Source: Paracerasibacillus soli (lineage in GTDB: Bacteria > Bacillota > Bacilli > Bacillales > Amphibacillaceae). From it: a stretch of 64,000 nucleotides of DNA. This document shows positions 10,026-20,388 of the stretch, in pieces; within the stretch, counting starts at the first letter, position 1; each line of letters starts with the position of its first letter. The notes below the pieces were generated by a model. The model saw only the letters and a program-made list of their open reading frames with translations. It did no database searches and was not told where the DNA came from. The stretch is from NCBI RefSeq assembly GCF_034006335.1, contig NZ_JAWDIQ010000002.1; one strand, written 5' to 3'. The position numbers and the translations under genes were made by a program.

Positions 10026-10062
10026 GTTGTCAATAATGGATACTTAGGAGCGGTGATTCAAA

Positions 10063-10923
10063 GTGGAAAAAAGGCAATTAATAATGGATAAATCAATGGA
10101 ACTATTTGCAGAGCAAGGTTTCAGAAATACATCTGTCCAGCAAATAACAGATTACTGCGGCATTTCAAAGGGAGCTTTTTATTTATCTTTTAAAACGAAA
10201 AACGAACTTATTATGGCATTGATTGATAGTCTCATGGAAAAAATGACCCTTGAGGCTGACCGGGCAGTCAAAACAGCAAGTGACAAAGATCTGCTGTATG
10301 CATTTTATTACCAAATATTTCATTCATTTCGTAAGCATTCTGTTTTTGGCAAACTTATTGTTTCAGAGCATATGCAATCTATTAATGAAGAACTCGTTTC
10401 CAAAATCTATTATTACCAAAATCTATTAGATAAATTGATACTAACGATTATAGAACGATTGTATGGAAATAAAATCGAGAAAACCAAATACGATTTAATG
10501 TACTGTGTGAAAAGCTTTTTAGGCATGTATACGGAATTATTTATTTCAAACAATGAATTACCCGATGTAGAGTTAGATTTAGACTTATTAGCTAGATCAC
10601 TTGTAGAGAAAACAAATATATTAGCGAAACATGCATTCACACCTTTTGTCTCTCATGAATTATTTCAAATATATAAAAATCCAACAATTGGGGATATGAC
10701 GCAGCAACAGATCATAACGCTAATGGAAGAAAACATGGAGAAAATGGAAGACTCCATCGAAAAAGACTCCTTAATTCTTTTAAAGCAACACCTTATTGAA
10801 CCGAAATTCAGCCCGGCAATCGTAAAAGGGCTAATAGAGAACATACGTCATCATCCTAATTGTAAACTCATTGTTTACTTACTAGAAAATAGGGGAGATT
10901 TCTATTCAGCATACCGCTATTAA
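10063..10923 (+). CDS. TetR/AcrR-family repressor of the RND pump
   Basis: This gene encodes 286 residues, longer than most TetR proteins because of an extended C-terminal region. The N-terminal helix-turn-helix is clear (AEQGFRNTSVQQITDYCGIS then KGAFYLSFKTKNEL, residues 15-50). The remainder is helical and should bind an inducer, probably a pump substrate. It starts at a GTG, with AGGAG about 12 bases upstream. It is divergent from the RND pump, with an operator-like palindrome between them, so it is very likely the local repressor. Confidence 0.88.
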   Translation: MEKRQLIMDKSMELFAEQGFRNTSVQQITDYCGISKGAFYLSFKTKNELIMALIDSLMEKMTLEADRAVKTASDKDLLYAFYYQIFHSFRKHSVFGKLIVSEHMQSINEELVSKIYYYQNLLDKLILTIIERLYGNKIEKTKYDLMYCVKSFLGMYTELFISNNELPDVELDLDLLARSLVEKTNILAKHAFTPFVSHELFQIYKNPTIGDMTQQQIITLMEENMEKMEDSIEKDSLILLKQHLIEPKFSPAIVKGLIENIRHHPNCKLIVYLLENRGDFYSAYRY

Positions 10924-11076
10924 GACTTGTCTCTTTTCCTTCCCTATTTCAGGATACTCTATAACGGATAAAATGAGTGATAGACTTGGAGAATTTATGT
11001 TAAAGTTGAAAGAAAGTATTTCAATTAGTGAAATTCTTATTATGTAAATTGGATAAGAAAGGTTTGGGCAACTTTA

Positions 11077-11712
11077 ATGAAAAGGACATTTGTAATTGTA
11101 AGTATAGTCGGTCTTCTATTATTGGCAGCATGCGGCTCTCACGCATCGGAGAAACAGTCACAACATCAGCAGGTAGCACAAGGGGACAACAAGGAGCGTA
11201 CTACAAATATTTCTTCGGAAACCGCTGATACTCACGATGATACACAGAACGATAAATCAGATCATGACGGTAATAATGAAAACGCTGATTCACACCAAGA
11301 AAAGGCGGTAGAAAAAGGAAACACCTCCTCAAATCACAAAGCAAGCAAGAAGGAACAATATCTCCAAAAGTTAGAAGAGGTAAGTAAAAAAGTGGAGAAA
11401 ATGCGTGATAATCCGGTGGATGACACAACACTTGCTTTGAAAAAAGTCGAAGGGGATGCATACGACATGCTTGATGGATTGCTAAATGAAGTTTATGGTG
11501 TCCTTCAGGATCATCTCCCAACAGATAAAATGGATGAACTTCGAAAGGAACAGCGTGAATGGATTCATTACCGCGATCAAACTGCAAAGAAGGCCTCCCT
11601 TAAATATGAGGGTGGGACATTGGAACAATATGAGTATGTAAAGACGGAGAATAATCTTACAGAAAAAAGATGCTTAGAGTTAATTGGAGAATATATGCCG
11701 AGTGACGTGTAG
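11077..11712 (+). CDS. Lipoprotein with C-terminal LprI domain
   Basis: This gene encodes a 211-residue secreted lipoprotein. A type II signal peptide ends with the lipobox LLAAC (Cys at residue 19). Residues 20-95 are an acidic, Asn/His/Asp-rich, low-complexity linker. Residues 110-210 carry the LprI pattern: LRKEQREWIHYRD, then YEGGTLEQYEYV, then TEKRCLELIGEY. LprI-type domains have been described as lysozyme inhibitors in some bacteria; here the role is inferred only as an envelope-anchored protein. A decayed relative lies at 55.6 kb. It forms a single-gene unit. Confidence 0.85.
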   Translation: MKRTFVIVSIVGLLLLAACGSHASEKQSQHQQVAQGDNKERTTNISSETADTHDDTQNDKSDHDGNNENADSHQEKAVEKGNTSSNHKASKKEQYLQKLEEVSKKVEKMRDNPVDDTTLALKKVEGDAYDMLDGLLNEVYGVLQDHLPTDKMDELRKEQREWIHYRDQTAKKASLKYEGGTLEQYEYVKTENNLTEKRCLELIGEYMPSDV

Positions 11713-11764
11713 TTGTCATTTGGCCTTTTTGTTGCCACTTATAAAGATTCTTCTTTCATTATAC

Positions 11765-11785
11765 TATATATCAAATTGATATATA
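11765..11785. promoter_or_regulatory. 21-bp palindrome, probable operator
   Basis: TATATATCAA and TTGATATATA are perfect inverted repeats around a single A, 90 bases before the DUF4188 gene. The regulator is unknown. Confidence 0.55.
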
Positions 11786-11875
11786 TCATATAGATAGATG
11801 GGCACCTTGGAAGAAATACACTGACACGCCATATGCAATTCTTGGCTTTTTAACTTTTAAAGGAGGGTGGGGGAA

Positions 11876-12364
11876 ATGGTTAAACAAATTTTCACTGGAC
11901 GCTATACAACGGAAAACAAAGATGATGTTGTTGTGTTTCTAATCGGAATGCGAATTAATAAACGTTGGGCCATTCATAAATGGCTTCCTGTATTCCATGC
12001 CATGCCAGGAATGATTCGCGAACTTTATACTCGTAAAGAAGAGTTAGGCTTTTTGTCATTAGAAAATTATTTTGGTCTGCGAACAACCATTATGATTCAA
12101 TATTGGCGGTCATTAGATGATTTGCTTGCATATTCAAAAGAGGGAACGCATTTGACGGCATGGAAGAACTTCAACAAGAAGGTTGGGGATAATGACACGG
12201 TTGGCATTTACCACGAAACATACGTAATAAAAAAGGGACATTACGAATCTGTATACGGAAACATGCCCTTATATGGTTTAGCTAAAGCAATGAAGCATAT
12301 TCCGATTACCCCAGAACGCATCTCAGCTCGAAGGCGCCTTCAACATCATGATTCGATGAGATAA
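11876..12364 (+). CDS. DUF4188 family (monooxygenase-like) protein
   Basis: This gene encodes 162 residues with the family pattern GRYTTEN, VVFLIGMRINKRWAIHKWLP and TTIMIQYWRSLDDLLAYS, followed by IYHETY near residue 117. These proteins have a ferredoxin-like fold related to small monooxygenases, but no reaction is established. The ATG at 11876 is used because AAAGGAGG lies nine bases upstream, rather than the GTG at 11867. The palindrome 90 bases upstream suggests control by a dedicated repressor. A weak hairpin (AGCGGC/GCCGCT at 12384-12410) follows. Confidence 0.82.
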   Translation: MVKQIFTGRYTTENKDDVVVFLIGMRINKRWAIHKWLPVFHAMPGMIRELYTRKEELGFLSLENYFGLRTTIMIQYWRSLDDLLAYSKEGTHLTAWKNFNKKVGDNDTVGIYHETYVIKKGHYESVYGNMPLYGLAKAMKHIPITPERISARRRLQHHDSMR

Positions 12365-12583
12365 CAGGAAATGTTAACCACAAAGCGGCTATTCGAGTTG
12401 AATCGCCGCTTCCTGCACTATAACTTCTTCACAAATTCCGATATTAACTTCATCTCTCCAATACCCGGGATTCAATGCAATATCATGACTATCCTAACTA
12501 TCAACGACTAGTCGCATATCCTTTCCTAGTTATCTATGAATCTCCTTTCAGACTACCTTATCGTAAAGTGACACAAACATACT

Positions 12584-13279
12584 CTATCCTTGAAAATAGT
12601 CTATAATGGCATCTCTAATTGCTCCTGAAATACTTTCTTGGAAATTGTCGGATTGAATGAGCACTTCATCTTCTTTGTTCGTTATATATCCTAATTCTAG
12701 CAGTATGGCCGGTACACTGTTTTCCCGTAAAACAAAGTAGTCCCCTTCCGATACACCGCGATTTCTCGTTTCAATAGACTCCTTAAATAGATAGTTGTGA
12801 ACCAATTGTGCTATTTTCCTGTCCCGTTCGTGATAATAGTAGGAAGTAATTCCCTTTACCTCTTCCTGCTCAAATCCATCGTAATGAATGCTAATAAATA
12901 AATCCACCTGCTCCCCCTGCGCCATCGCCACCCGCTCTTTCCGGTCAACAAAGTCATCTCCATTACGTCTTAACTTAACGTTTATCCCCGCTTGTTCTAA
13001 TGTTGCTTTTATTCTCTTCGCCGTTTCTAATGTTGCATCCTTCTCAAGTGTTCCATATTCCCCTACTGCACCACCATCGTTACCTCCATGCCCTGGGTCT
13101 ATGATTACGTTTATATCACCCAAATGATTCCCTTTATTTTGCACAACCACTTCTTCCTTACTACTCGTATTTACTTTTACTGGCTGAATATCCTCTTTTG
13201 CATTGACTAGGTTCATTGCAACAACCGTTACGATAGGAAAAACTATGATTAATAAAAGTGTTCGTATTCGCCTTTTCAT
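12584..13279 (-). CDS. N-acetylmuramoyl-L-alanine amidase (CwlD-like, Amidase_3)
   Basis: This gene encodes 231 residues with an N-terminal membrane anchor (about residues 6-25) and a zinc amidase domain. Zinc ligands and catalytic residues are visible: VIIDPGHGG near residue 59, the Glu in TLEKDATLE near 77, LFISIHYDG near 127, and the catalytic Glu in ILLELGY near 192. It should cleave the amide bond between muramic acid and the stem peptide outside the membrane; CwlD in Bacillus acts in spore cortex synthesis. The next gene downstream is a polysaccharide deacetylase on the same strand, so the two may form a wall-modification pair. Confidence 0.9.
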   Translation of the reverse strand: MKRRIRTLLLIIVFPIVTVVAMNLVNAKEDIQPVKVNTSSKEEVVVQNKGNHLGDINVIIDPGHGGNDGGAVGEYGTLEKDATLETAKRIKATLEQAGINVKLRRNGDDFVDRKERVAMAQGEQVDLFISIHYDGFEQEEVKGITSYYYHERDRKIAQLVHNYLFKESIETRNRGVSEGDYFVLRENSVPAILLELGYITNKEDEVLIQSDNFQESISGAIRDAIIDYFQG

Positions 13280-13315
13280 ATATTCCCCTTCTATTATTTA
13301 TTCATAAAACTGGAC

Positions 13316-14155
13316 TTAGAGCCTCTCGTCTTCCATAAAATTGCACGGGAAATGTTTTGCGTCTGAATAAACACCAAACAAATATCCTTGCTCCTTAAAA
13401 TAAGCAATGATCTGAGGTAAAATTTCTAACGTCCGTTTCTTCTCATGTAATAGCAAAATCTCCACATCGTTTTTCGTATCTTCCATAATATATTCTAATA
13501 CTTCTTCAGGACTCGTTTGTACATCCCAATCCCGGGAATCAATAGTCCAATCCCACACTCTAAGTTTTGCTTCCATAATCTGCGATAAAATCGCATCATT
13601 TCTTAATCCTGGCAGAGATCCATAGGGCGCACGAACTAACGTGGACTTTGTGCCTGTAATATCATAAATTAAATCAATTGTTGCTAACATCTCCGGAACG
13701 AATTGCCTTCGCTTGTATAACTCGTCATACTCATGTGTCATGCTATGCGCACCAATATAATGCCCTTCTTCCGCAGCACGTTTTACATCATTTTGAAACA
13801 CAGCTTTTTCCAAGTTGCTTCCTTGCATAAAAAAGGTTGCAGGCACTTTATGTTCTTGCAAAATGTCTAAAAAGGCACCGGTCCATTTTGTTGGACCGTC
13901 ATCAAATGTTAAATAGACTACCTTTTTGCTCTTCACTCTCAATATTTCGTCCTTATCCTTCACACTAATACGTGAATCTTTATTCGGCGCATCCCCCACT
14001 ACACTTAATGCTAACGAAGCATCCTTACCATTCCATTTATAATAAGTATGCATTCCTACTTCGATTACAAAATAAAATAAAATAACTAAAAAGATTAGTA
14101 TTATAATAAAGTGATTTCGTTTATTTTTATGTATCTTTCTTTGCTTCAGTTGCAC
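13316..14155 (-). CDS. Membrane-anchored polysaccharide deacetylase (NodB fold)
   Basis: This gene encodes 279 residues: a basic start, one membrane span (about 14-33), then a NodB homology domain. The metal motif is seen as YLTFDDGPT near residue 80 and HSMTHEY near 141. The later conserved motifs are RAPYGS near 174 and ILLLHE near 233. It should remove acetyl groups from peptidoglycan or another cell-surface glycan. The start is a GTG with GGGGG five bases upstream. It precedes the amidase on the same strand (36-base gap). Confidence 0.88.
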   Translation of the reverse strand: MQLKQRKIHKNKRNHFIIILIFLVILFYFVIEVGMHTYYKWNGKDASLALSVVGDAPNKDSRISVKDKDEILRVKSKKVVYLTFDDGPTKWTGAFLDILQEHKVPATFFMQGSNLEKAVFQNDVKRAAEEGHYIGAHSMTHEYDELYKRRQFVPEMLATIDLIYDITGTKSTLVRAPYGSLPGLRNDAILSQIMEAKLRVWDWTIDSRDWDVQTSPEEVLEYIMEDTKNDVEILLLHEKKRTLEILPQIIAYFKEQGYLFGVYSDAKHFPCNFMEDERL

Positions 14156-14256
14156 TCATTCCCCCACTTCTTTTTATATTGATAATAAGCATAGGGGTTT
14201 CATATCAAGATAGAATAAAGATGGAATATACTTTATTTAAAGATTCCCAGAAACAA

Positions 14257-14300
14257 AAAAGCTGTTATGTCCATCTCGATATATGGACATAACAGCTTTT
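14257..14300 (-). terminator. Strong terminator of the sensor kinase gene
   Basis: An 18-bp perfect stem (starting AAAAGCTGTTATGTCCAT) with an 8-base loop is followed by TTTTTT on the minus strand; the kinase stop codon touches the stem. Confidence 0.92.
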
Positions 14301-16236
14301 ATTCACTGTCTACTTTACGCAAATAAAAATAAAATAAAACACCCTTTTTTGTATTCTCCACACCATATTTAACTCCATGCAATTCCAAAATGTTTCTACA
14401 TATTGCAAGACCTAGCCCAGTCTCGCCTTTTGAACGTTGGCGTGCCACATCACCACGATAAAAGCGGTCCCAAACTTTATCCATTTTCGTTTGTTCTAAC
14501 GGTTCACCTTCATTTTCTACACATACCTTTACGTAATCCCCCCGGTCCAAACAGATATGAAAACTGTACCTTTCCTTGGTGAATGACGAATGGCATTTGT
14601 TAAAAAGTTAGTCATGACTTGTTCGATTCGATGTTCATTTGCTATCACTTGCATCGAAGCAATATTTTTTCTTATGAAAATTTGATTATTGCTTGCAGTT
14701 ATACGCAGTTGTTTACAAACACGTTCAATTAATTCATCAATATAAAAACTGCCCATTTCCAATTGATATATTCCGGATTCATATTTTGCTAATTCAAGCA
14801 TATCAACTATTAAACGGTCCATTTTGTCAACTTCTTGCTCCAATGCCTGAAAGTAGTAACTTCTTTTTTCCTTCGCTATATCGTGATGCAATATCGATAT
14901 CGTACTTTTCATAATACTTAATGGTGTTTTAAGTTCATGGGAAACTCAGATATAAACTCCTTCCTTGTATTTTCCAGTTGCTTTTCCTTCTCGATGTCCA
15001 TTTGCAATTGTTGGATGTAATCATGCAATGTTTGTGAAAGTATATTAATATTGTTAGCCAATGTTCCTAGCTCGTCATTTGACTTTATCGTAACGCTCTC
15101 AGAGAAGTCTAGATTAGCAATCTTTTCCGTCACTTGGTTTACCTTTAACAATGGACGTGAAATTTTTTTGAATAATAGAAAGAGGCAAATAAAATCAATA
15201 TCATGACACATATAGTAAAATAAAGGTAATATTCATTTGAGATATATAACACTTCATCCACAGGCTGTAACGATGTCATAGCAAACAGATACATTGTTTT
15301 TCCTTCTAAATGAATCGGCTCAATAAATACTTTATATGGAATTCCGTTAAACTCCTCATCAATTTTATAACTACGTTCGCTATCTATTTCATTACTTAAA
15401 ATATCCGCCTGAAGGTTTTTAACACGGTCCAAAAATAGACTATTCATATAGATTGGAGCGGTATAATCGCGCTTTTCCGGAAGATGAACTTGTGTTATTG
15501 TACCTATCAATCCAATGAACGGGGGAGATACGTTATATAGATAGTTTTTAAAGGGGGATGCTAAAATAATTCCTTCCCCCTCTTCGACAAGAATAGCCGG
15601 AAATAGTGATACATCTTCGGCTATTTGATCTGAACTTTCATTGTGGAACATATCCGCTGCTATTTTTCTTAAAGCTTTGTTTTCCAGGCGAAATGTTTCC
15701 TCTTGATTATTTGTAAAAGTTGAAATATCAAAGTCCATAGGTATTTCTTGGAAGTTTGCATTAAAGTGTTGCATAAGATACGGAATGATCGTTGATTCCC
15801 TTTCAATCCCATATAAACTAATAGATATCCCCTCTTCTAATGGAAAACTATTCGTTTGTACGTCTTCTTGATCTACCATAAAGTGTAATGGAATACGAAC
15901 GTTTTTTTTATGAATTTCTTCCCCTTGCCAACGATCAACTTGAACATCAATATAAAAGTCTACATCTTGTAAATTGCCATGTTGATTCAACATCGCAATC
16001 CACGTATTATGACTTTCATACAATGCTCGTTCTAGCTTGTGGATTTTTTCAGTATCTCCTAAAGCTTCTCGATAATCACTTTCAAATTGCTGGATAGCTT
16101 CTTGAACATCTTGTTCCTTTTTATATACATAATAGTATTTAAATAAAATAGTTTGTCCTACAAAGATTATTGCTAAAATAAACAGACAAAGTAATGTTGT
16201 TAACGCAAATAATTTCAAGGCAATCTTACTTTTCAT
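14299..16236 (-). pseudogene. Sensor histidine kinase, three frameshifts
   Basis: Joined, this is a kinase of about 645 residues: an N-terminal membrane span, a roughly 290-residue extracellular sensor region, a second span (near VMILILFASFYYSKK), a HAMP domain (ISRPLLKVNQVTEKIANLD), the H-box FSHELKTPLS, an N-box with NFLTNAIRHSP, and the G-box GETGLGLAIC. The frame breaks at about 15167 (A8 read as A7), 14942 (TTTT read as TTT) and 14549 (GGG read as GG). Conserved sequence continues without loss at each point, which favours indel errors. Its ATG overlaps the regulator stop (ATGA), so the pair is translationally coupled. The signal is unknown. Confidence 0.88.
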
Positions 16237-16917
16237 AATGTGTCCTCAAATGTATACCCTATACGAATAACCGTCTTTATCGCGCCAGCCTTTTCTCCTA
16301 GCTTCATTCGCAAATTACGTATATGTGTATTAATCGTTCGATCATCCCCTACATACTCATAACCCCAGATTTTTATAATCAATTGTTCTCTAGTAATGAC
16401 TTTTCCTGCATTTTGTATGAGGTAAGATAATATTTCAAACTCCGTGTAAGTCAACTCAACGATATTACCATCCACCAAAACCTTTCTAGTCACTAAATCA
16501 ATCGCTATTCCATTCGCTGACTCATAAGATTTTTCCTTCATATGATGCTTTTGTTGCCGACTGTTTAACAGTCGCTTCGCTCGTGCTAATAAAATCGCTG
16601 GGCTATACGGTTTCGTTACATAATCATCTGCACCAAGTTCAAAGCCCAATAGCGTATCTTCTTTCTTCGCGCCGAGCTGTCAACATCACAATTGGAACGT
16701 CAGACATCTTGCGAATACGCCTACAAACGGACCAGCCATCCATTTCTGGTAACATAATATCCAGAATGAGTAAATTTACCTGTTGCTCACCAAATAACTG
16801 TAGAGCTTCCTTACCGTCCTTTGCTTCTAACACATGAAAGTTTTCATTTAAAAAGTAGTCTTTCAAAACTTCCCTTAATATTTGTTCATCTTCCACAATA
16901 AGTATCGTCGCACTCAT
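16233..16917 (-). pseudogene. OmpR-family response regulator, one frameshift
   Basis: This is a regulator of about 228 residues. The receiver domain has acidic EDE near residue 8, the phospho-acceptor Asp in LLILDIMLPEMDGW near 53, and the conserved Thr in IVMLTAR. The C-terminal winged helix has LTYTEFEILSYLIQN and a final VIRIGYTFE. The frame is lost near 16673, where CGGG is probably read as CGG. It starts at 16917 with AAAGGAAG upstream. It is coupled to the kinase gene that follows and the two form a two-component system. Confidence 0.88.
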
Positions 16918-17082
16918 ACCATCACTTCCTTTAAATTAAGGCAGTCTTTATTACCAATATAGCAAATGAATATAAAGATGAGATAAAGAAATGCGTTATG
17001 AATAAAACGTAGATAGATTTGGGCTAGGTATAAAAAAATACCTAATGAGGGCGATTGTTTATGTAAAACGAGTATTATAAAA

Positions 17083-17112
17083 GCCGTGGGATTTACTTTA
17101 TTCTCCCACGGC
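17083..17112 (-). terminator. Terminator of the CNNM/CBS gene
   Basis: GCCGTGGGA pairs with TCCCACGGC, with TTTTAT following on the minus strand. Confidence 0.82.
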
Positions 17113-17130
17113 ATTTCTTCCTTACAATTA

Positions 17131-18351
17131 TTATTTAATAATCTGCACTTTATGAATAGATCTGCCTTCAATCTCCAATATTTTAAACGTTAAATTCTCT
17201 CTTTCAATTACGTCATCCTTTTCGGGATAATCATTAAATTCCTTTAGCAAATACCCGGCAAGCACATCCTCATCTTCCGGTATTTCTGTATGGAAAATAG
17301 CATTTAACCGATATAATGGGATTTTCCCATCACAAATGATTTCTGTTTCTGTTAATTTTTCAACAAGCTGCTCATTTTCGATATCCATTTCATCTTCAAT
17401 TTCTAACCCAATCATCGCTTCGATAATGTCCTCATGCGTTAAAACACCTTCCGTTCCGCCATATTCATCAAGTACGACGGCCATATGTTTTTTCTCCTTC
17501 ATCATCTGACGGAAAACCCACTCAATAGAATGTGATTCATACACAATTAATGGATCATTATCACTAAAAGCCTGTAACGACTTTTCTGGTTCCATTGACC
17601 ATTGGATTAAAAACTTAGAGTGGAAAATCCCCACAATATTATCGATTGTTTCTTCATATATCGGGTATCTTGTAAATGGATTTTGAATGACAATATCCCG
17701 CGCCTCTTCATATGTTACGGTATTAGGTAAGGCGACAATATCAACACGCGGCGTATTTAAGACGTCCTTTACATTCAAATTATGAAAATCCAACACACCT
17801 TTTATGCGGTATGATTCATCGCTTTGGAATGTCCCTTCCGAATCAACAATATCCACAATTGCCCGAAATTCTTCTTTTGAGATGGAGACACTTGCTGGTT
17901 GCCCTTTAGAAAGTGCCTTTGTAATTAGCCCTGTCATCCAGTTCAATACAACCGTAATCGGTTTAAAAATGATAGTGACAAAACGTATGACAGGATAAAC
18001 AACATATGCAATTCGATCTGGAAATGCTGCCGCAACTGACTTCGGTACTACCTCGGAAAAGATAATAATAACGACCGTTAAAATAGCTGAAACAATCCCC
18101 ACATGAAATCCATATTGAATAGCCAATGTTGTAGCAAGTGTAGGCATCACAATATTAGCAACGTTATTTCCAATTAATATCGTTGTTAAAAATTCACTAG
18201 GCTTCGAAACAAGATCCAAAAGCTTTTGTGCCTTTTTGTCGTTGTTGTTTGCCCTCATTTGTAGTCGCATTTTATTTGTAGCTGTAAGTGCTGTTTCACT
18301 TCCCGAAAAGAAAAATGAAATAAATAATAAGACGATGATCGCAATGATCAC
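17131..18351 (-). CDS. CNNM/CorB-type membrane protein with CBS and CorC domains
   Basis: This gene encodes 406 residues. A DUF21/CNNM transmembrane region covers roughly residues 1-190 (opening LLFISFFFSGSETALTATNK, with GNNVANIVMPT near 63), followed by a CBS pair (RVDIVALPNTVTYEEA and MAVVLDEYGGTEGVLTHEDI) and a C-terminal CorC/HlyC domain. Family members are linked to magnesium or cobalt efflux and were once called hemolysins. The start is a GTG with AAGGAGG eight bases upstream. Confidence 0.9.
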   Translation of the reverse strand: MIIAIIVLLFISFFFSGSETALTATNKMRLQMRANNNDKKAQKLLDLVSKPSEFLTTILIGNNVANIVMPTLATTLAIQYGFHVGIVSAILTVVIIIFSEVVPKSVAAAFPDRIAYVVYPVIRFVTIIFKPITVVLNWMTGLITKALSKGQPASVSISKEEFRAIVDIVDSEGTFQSDESYRIKGVLDFHNLNVKDVLNTPRVDIVALPNTVTYEEARDIVIQNPFTRYPIYEETIDNIVGIFHSKFLIQWSMEPEKSLQAFSDNDPLIVYESHSIEWVFRQMMKEKKHMAVVLDEYGGTEGVLTHEDIIEAMIGLEIEDEMDIENEQLVEKLTETEIICDGKIPLYRLNAIFHTEIPEDEDVLAGYLLKEFNDYPEKDDVIERENLTFKILEIEGRSIHKVQIIK

Positions 18352-18848
18352 TTATGTTTCCTCCTTGTTATATCTACTGCAAAAATTTATGATAATTTAT
18401 TATAGACTAAGAATAGAAAACTGCATAGTTTGTTGCTGTAAAAATAAACCTCTTTTTACTATTTGTCACTCATTATTCACTAATTACACCCGATGTCATA
18501 CAACTTTTGTCAGATTAAAATTGATGAATTCTCCAATTTTCCCTTTTTATTTCATATCTTTATGTTAAAAGTGAGTGGATATCCTGGGGTTGGGCATTTT
18601 ATTATGAATCGATTTCTAAAACTTTAGCCATGGAATAAAAAGGGACGTGATTAGATAGAACCATGTGGCACGTTTTCAGTAGGTAGGCTTATATATTCTT
18701 GCTTAAAAACAAAATACAACACTCTTAAGATAAAATTATTCTATTTGAATAAAATATATATTGATATATATTCATTGGTGTATCACTACAAGTTTTAGAC
18801 CACTGTAAATATACCAATGGTAAATAATAAGGATGGAGTTGTTTAAAC
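18352..18848. other. AT-rich gap without a convincing gene
   Basis: No coding region is supported here. The only structure seen is an imperfect hairpin, CATTGGTGTAT (18773) with ATATACCAATG (18809), ending 30 bases before the next gene; it could be a regulatory stem. Confidence 0.5.
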
Positions 18849-19330
18849 ATGGCAAGAGTATTTAACCCTAAAAGATCTATTTTCGTACCCGCGACAGGTG
18901 GGCACCGAAAAAATGCAGAATATCGAATTGCATGGGGAGCTGAGAGATGGAATTCCTTAGTTAATGTAACAAAAGTACAGATGGTCTATAATGGAACGGT
19001 TGGGAATGTTAAGCCCTTCATTTCCGGATGAAACACTGGATCAACAAGCTGTTATCTTCGCTTTGCATTTATTAAGTGACAAAAAATATGGAATAAACTC
19101 AAAAGACATTAAGGATGTTTTGGTTTTAAATAAGGTTACCAATCAGCTTGATGTTAACACGTTTACTAGACAGCCTCGAGAAGGAAATTGAAGAAATGAC
19201 TATAGATATATATGACTCAAAGAAAAATCCCTTATCTGTGATTGTCGATATTAAGTTACAGGAACAATTTAAATTAGAAGACTCCGTTAACGCCTTCTTA
19301 TTTAGAGTACACATAGTTCCAGTTAAATAA
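18849..19330 (+). pseudogene. Unknown protein of about 160 residues, two frameshifts
   Basis: Three overlapping frames join into one plausible protein: an N-terminal part beginning MARVFNPKRSIFVPATGGHR, a middle part (ETLDQQAVIFALHLLSDKKYG) and a C-terminal part (LDSLEKEIEEMTIDIYDSKK ... FLFRVHIVPVK). The breaks are near 18995 and 19165. There is no signal peptide or membrane span, and I do not recognise a family. It lies immediately upstream of, and on the same strand as, the LAGLIDADG gene but is separated from it by a terminator, so it is probably an independent unit. Confidence 0.45.
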
Positions 19331-19341
19331 TTGTCAGTTCT

Positions 19342-19375
19342 AAGTGGTGGACGAGTATTCCTGTCCTCCGCTTTT
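19342..19375 (+). terminator. Terminator after the unknown protein gene
   Basis: AAGTGGTGGAC and GTCCTCCGCTT form a stem with two mismatches, followed by TTTT. Confidence 0.65.
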
Positions 19376-19533
19376 AATGACCATTTTCCTTACCTCCAAA
19401 TGAATATGCTATTAAATAGCGTAGAATTTAAATTACATCTTTGTGGTTATTATACACCACAAACAAAACGCATGTTCCCAATTAATTATTTTTCATGTAT
19501 AATATAGTTAAAATGATAGGAGAAGAATTATTT

Positions 19534-20384
19534 GTGAAGACACTAACCAAAGTCCAATTTAACGTTCTAATAGCCAGCATTATCGGCGATGGGGAAATCA
19601 CTAAGATCTATCCTTACAGTAGAAGTATTAATAATAGCTACCGTGAGCATTACGGCAAACAACAAGAACCTTACCGTATATGGAAAAAATCCTTTCTTCC
19701 TAATTTGTTGTATCTCACACCAAAAAGCAATACACTCAGATCTCGTTCCTGTGAGATTTTCACCAAATTGTATCCATATTTTTATGATGACGAAGGGAAG
19801 AAGAAGCTCCCATTTGATTTAATCAAAAAATGTCAGTTACCACACTTCCTAGCTATTCTTTATATGGATGATGGGACGCTGAGCCTTACAAATAGAGTTA
19901 ATCACATCAAGAAGAAAATTTATATAACACCCAGATTTACTTATATCTGCAAAACTATCCCCAAGAGCAACTTGTTACACTAAAATCCTACATCGGGAAT
20001 ACCTTTAATATTAATTTAAAAATTGGAAAACGGAAAGATAGATTTGGCTCCATCCTTAGAACAACATCTGTAAGGGAAACCTTTGCCTATCTGGACTTAA
20101 TCAAGGATATTACTTCATCCTGTCCATCCATGTATTACAAAACTAACTGGCAGCATCGGCTTTCCATCGAAACAGCTCGTTATAACGAAGCCTATCCTAA
20201 CTATACTGTAATTACCAGCGACCATAACCGCTTTAAAAACTATGATGAAATGGAAATTGAAAAAATGATTGCACTAAAAATAGATGGGTGTACCGATCAA
20301 TATATTGCAGATCAGATTGGTCGCTCTTATTGGTCGGTTGTTTATAAATTTCGTGAGTTACGAAAGGAAGGTTTAATCATATAA
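19534..20384 (+). pseudogene. Free-standing LAGLIDADG homing endonuclease, one frameshift
   Basis: Joined across a break near 19945 this is a protein of about 283 residues with two LAGLIDADG helices: FNVLIASIIGDGEI near residue 10 and FLAILYMDDGTL near 108, so it should be a single-chain endonuclease. The last 60 residues (MIALKIDGCTDQYIADQIG) look like an added helix-turn-helix DNA-binding tail. It is not inside an intron; it sits tail-to-tail with the intron-bearing flagellin gene and shares its terminator. The break (one missing base before TTATATCTGCAA) may be an assembly error. The GTG at 19534 follows an AGGAG; ATG 19513 is an alternative. Confidence 0.85.
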
Positions 20385-20388
20385 ATTT

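Noticed and set aside
18236..18568. Plus-strand frame opposite the CNNM gene
   Set aside because: It is antisense to a well-supported gene and has no protein family features.
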